A DNA stretch of 64,000 nt from Peptoniphilus sp. KCTC 25270. GTDB taxonomy: Bacteria > Bacillota > Clostridia > Tissierellales > Peptoniphilaceae. This document shows positions 62,209 through 64,000 of this stretch, piece after piece. The notes beneath the pieces were generated by a model, which saw only the letters and a program-made list of their open reading frames with translations, was not told the origin of the DNA and did not search any database. The stretch covers positions 434,001-498,000 of the forward strand of contig NZ_JAJMZJ010000001.1 in the NCBI RefSeq assembly GCF_021012875.1. The letters run 5' to 3'. Position numbers and translations under genes: made by a program. Every line of letters begins with the position of its first letter. The stretch's first letter is position 1.

Positions 62209-63555
62209 ATGAAACCTTACGAACTAGATATTATTCATAATCAGATGAATACCATTGCAGATATTGATAATGGATCCATAGCAGAAGAAATTGGACTGGA
62301 AGCAGGAGATCAAGTTTTAGCTATTAATGGGAAACAAATCTTAGATGTGATTGATTATCGCTATTCCATATCAAATGAGGAGATCCTTTTATCGATTCAA
62401 AAAAAGGATGGGGAGCTATGGGATATTGAAATTGAAAAAGATGTAGAAGAAGATCTAGGAATTAACTTTTTGTCTCCTTTGTTGGACAACCAAAAACAAT
62501 GTACCAATAATTGTATTTTTTGTTTTATTGACCAAATGCCTCCTGGAATGAGGGACAGTTTGTATATTAAAGATGACGATTCTAGACTAAGCTTTTTACA
62601 AGGAAATTATATTACTTTGACCAACGTAAAAGAAGAAGACTTAAAACGAATTGTTGAATATAAATTGTCTCCCATTAATGTTTCCGTTCACACAACAAAT
62701 CCTGAGTTAAGAGTCAAATTGTTAAAAAATCGATTTGCTGGTGAAATATTGGAAAGAATCTCTTATTTAACGAAGAATAGGATTACAGTAAATGCACAAA
62801 TCGTTGCCATACCTGGCATCAATGATGGAGCTGAGTTAGAAAGAACTTTGGAGGATCTTTCGAATTTATATCCTAACTTATCCTCTGTGGCAGTTGTTCC
62901 TGTAGGAATCACCAAATACAGAGAAAATCTTCCTACTCTTAACATCTTTACGAAAGAAGAGGCAAAGAACGTAATTGATGTAGTATGCCAATTTTCACAA
63001 AAAATGAAAAAAATGCATGGGTTTGGATGGGTGTATCCTTCGGATGAATTTTTTCTTATCGCTGAGGAAGAAATTCCAGAGTCCGAATTTTATGAGGGAT
63101 ATCCTCAGTATGAAAATGGCGTCGGATTGCTGCGGTCTTTTTATGATGAAGCTATAGAAGAGTTAGAAAATGTACCGGGAGGAGAAGAAAAGGGAAGTGT
63201 GACGCTAATCACTTCTGAATATCCTTCTTCTTGCCTTAAAAATTTACTAAATCTTTTGCAAAAAAAATATCCAAACTTGAATTATGACTTAAAAGTTATT
63301 ACAAACTCCTTTTTTGGAAACACGGTCAAAGTAGCCGGTCTACTAACGGCGAAGGACGTCTTAGAGCAATTGAAAGGGGGAACTTACGATGGTATAATTG
63401 TACCTAGGGTAATGTTTCGCCAAGATAAATTCATCACTCTAGACGATATGACCCTTAAAGATTTAGAAGAAAAACTATCTTGTCCTATATACACAGTAGA
63501 AAATAATGGGGCGAGTTTCATTCGAAAGATATTGGAGGTGGGCCTAAATGGATAG
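62209..63555 (+). CDS. DUF512/PDZ radical SAM-like protein
   Basis: A PDZ-like domain at about 10-70 ('NGSIAEEIGLEAGDQVLAINGKQI') is followed by a radical SAM-like region with 'CTNNCIFCFIDQMPPGMRD' (CxxxCxxC). The C-terminal DUF512 part follows ('RSFYDEAIEELE'). 448 aa, the usual size. The gene sits before der in very many Clostridia; the function is unknown. It overlaps the der start by 8 nt. Confidence 0.9.
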   Translation: MKPYELDIIHNQMNTIADIDNGSIAEEIGLEAGDQVLAINGKQILDVIDYRYSISNEEILLSIQKKDGELWDIEIEKDVEEDLGINFLSPLLDNQKQCTNNCIFCFIDQMPPGMRDSLYIKDDDSRLSFLQGNYITLTNVKEEDLKRIVEYKLSPINVSVHTTNPELRVKLLKNRFAGEILERISYLTKNRITVNAQIVAIPGINDGAELERTLEDLSNLYPNLSSVAVVPVGITKYRENLPTLNIFTKEEAKNVIDVVCQFSQKMKKMHGFGWVYPSDEFFLIAEEEIPESEFYEGYPQYENGVGLLRSFYDEAIEELENVPGGEEKGSVTLITSEYPSSCLKNLLNLLQKKYPNLNYDLKVITNSFFGNTVKVAGLLTAKDVLEQLKGGTYDGIIVPRVMFRQDKFITLDDMTLKDLEEKLSCPIYTVENNGASFIRKILEVGLNG

Positions 63556-64000
63556 ACCCGTAATATGTATATTAGGTAGACCCAATGTTGGGAAGTCTAC
63601 TCTTTTTAATACGATCACTGGAAGCAAAATTTCAATAACAGAAGATACTCCAGGAGTAACTCGAGATCGTATTTATGCAAAAGGAAATTGGTTAGGAAGA
63701 GAATTTACGGTTATTGATACTGGAGGATTAGACCCCAATAGTGAAGAACCTTTTATGCCTCATATTGTTTCTCAAGCAGAGGTAGCCATTGAAAATGCAA
63801 CGGTTATTTTATTTGTTGTCGATGGAAAAGATGGCATTTCTAGTATTGATGAAGAAATTGCAGAAATTCTCCGTCGTTCGAAAAAACCAACGATTCTAAC
63901 TGTAAATAAAATGGATAGCAAACAAACGTCGGAAAATCTTTATGATTTCTATTCCTTGGGATTGGGAGAGCCAATTGTAATCAGTGCAGAACAAGGAAGA
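63548..64000 (+). CDS. der: Ribosome biogenesis GTPase Der, 5' part
   Basis: A double-GTPase needed for 50S assembly; only the first 151 codons are in the window, covering most of the first G domain. G1 is 'GRPNVGKSTLFN' at 10-21, G2 'DTPGVTRDR', G3 'DTGG' and G4 'NKMD'. The remaining second G domain and KH-like domain lie beyond the window. ATG at 63548 with GGAGG about 8 nt before it. Confidence 0.95.
   Translation, partial: MDRPVICILGRPNVGKSTLFNTITGSKISITEDTPGVTRDRIYAKGNWLGREFTVIDTGGLDPNSEEPFMPHIVSQAEVAIENATVILFVVDGKDGISSIDEEIAEILRRSKKPTILTVNKMDSKQTSENLYDFYSLGLGEPIVISAEQGR

Overview
The window is chromosomal DNA of a low-GC, strictly anaerobic Gram-positive bacterium of the class Clostridia (Tissierellia/Eubacteriales type). 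The grounds are a complete six-gene Rnf complex (order C-D-G-E-A-B), a single-chain pyruvate:ferredoxin oxidoreductase, a glmS ribozyme, the rplU-prp-rpmA cluster with a cleavable L27 extension, HPr kinase, DUF1292 and clostridial split radical-SAM genes. I cannot name the species. Almost all genes are on the + strand; only pyruvate carboxylase and glmS (with its ribozyme) are on the - strand. No CRISPR array, insertion sequence, prophage or rRNA was seen.

Layout. 1-3250 is the most accessory part: the 3' end of a peptide-type ABC substrate-binding protein, a tRNA-Leu(GAG) only 5 nt behind it, repeats, an unrecognised membrane protein, a PepSY-like lipoprotein and two long gene-poor spacers. 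3125-8280 is the rnf operon, preceded by a candidate structured RNA leader. 8360-10555 holds NusG-II, Gx transporter, maf and radC. 10568-15937 is a cell-shape block (mreC, mreD, very large PBP2, MinD-like protein). 15938-20659 holds two radical-SAM-associated proteins, RNase G and the L21/Prp/L27 operon. 20793-25838 is a housekeeping run (obgE, yhbY, nadD, yqeK, LCP protein, rsfS, ridA, comEA). 25909-30470 has an M24 aminopeptidase, uvrC and hprK. 30605-34147 is pyruvate:ferredoxin oxidoreductase. 34255-43527 has a glutathione peroxidase-like protein, pstSCAB-phoU, a PhoP/PhoR-type pair and a second two-component pair. 43566-47006 is pyruvate carboxylase. 47171-50075 is cobalamin nucleotide-loop assembly (cobT-U-S-C). 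50154-53161 has an SLH protein and glmS with its ribozyme. 53255-62160 has an acyl-ACP thioesterase, cold-shock protein, PPIase, a RelA/SpoT-like protein, msrA, pepD, several small unknowns and glyA. The window ends in a DUF512 radical-SAM protein and the start of der.

How it fits together. Pyruvate oxidation by PFOR would supply reduced ferredoxin to Rnf, which couples ferredoxin oxidation and NAD+ reduction to ion export. Pyruvate carboxylase feeds oxaloacetate. Phosphate uptake and its two-component control form one block, with 11-bp-spaced TTTAC(A/C) repeats before both pstS and pstC.

Most interesting points: (1) PstS has its two halves in swapped order (circular permutation); (2) a roughly 90-nt multibranch RNA fold lies just before rnfC; (3) the MinD-like protein lacks the Walker A lysine and stands without minC/minE; (4) RNase G stops before the zinc-link cysteines; (5) a RelA/SpoT-like synthetase domain is joined to an unrecognised C-terminal domain; (6) RnfG lacks the acidic residue usual in its flavinylation motif; (7) a 28-residue membrane peptide gene lies between unknown genes. 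None could be tested by database search here, so novelty is stated as uncertain.
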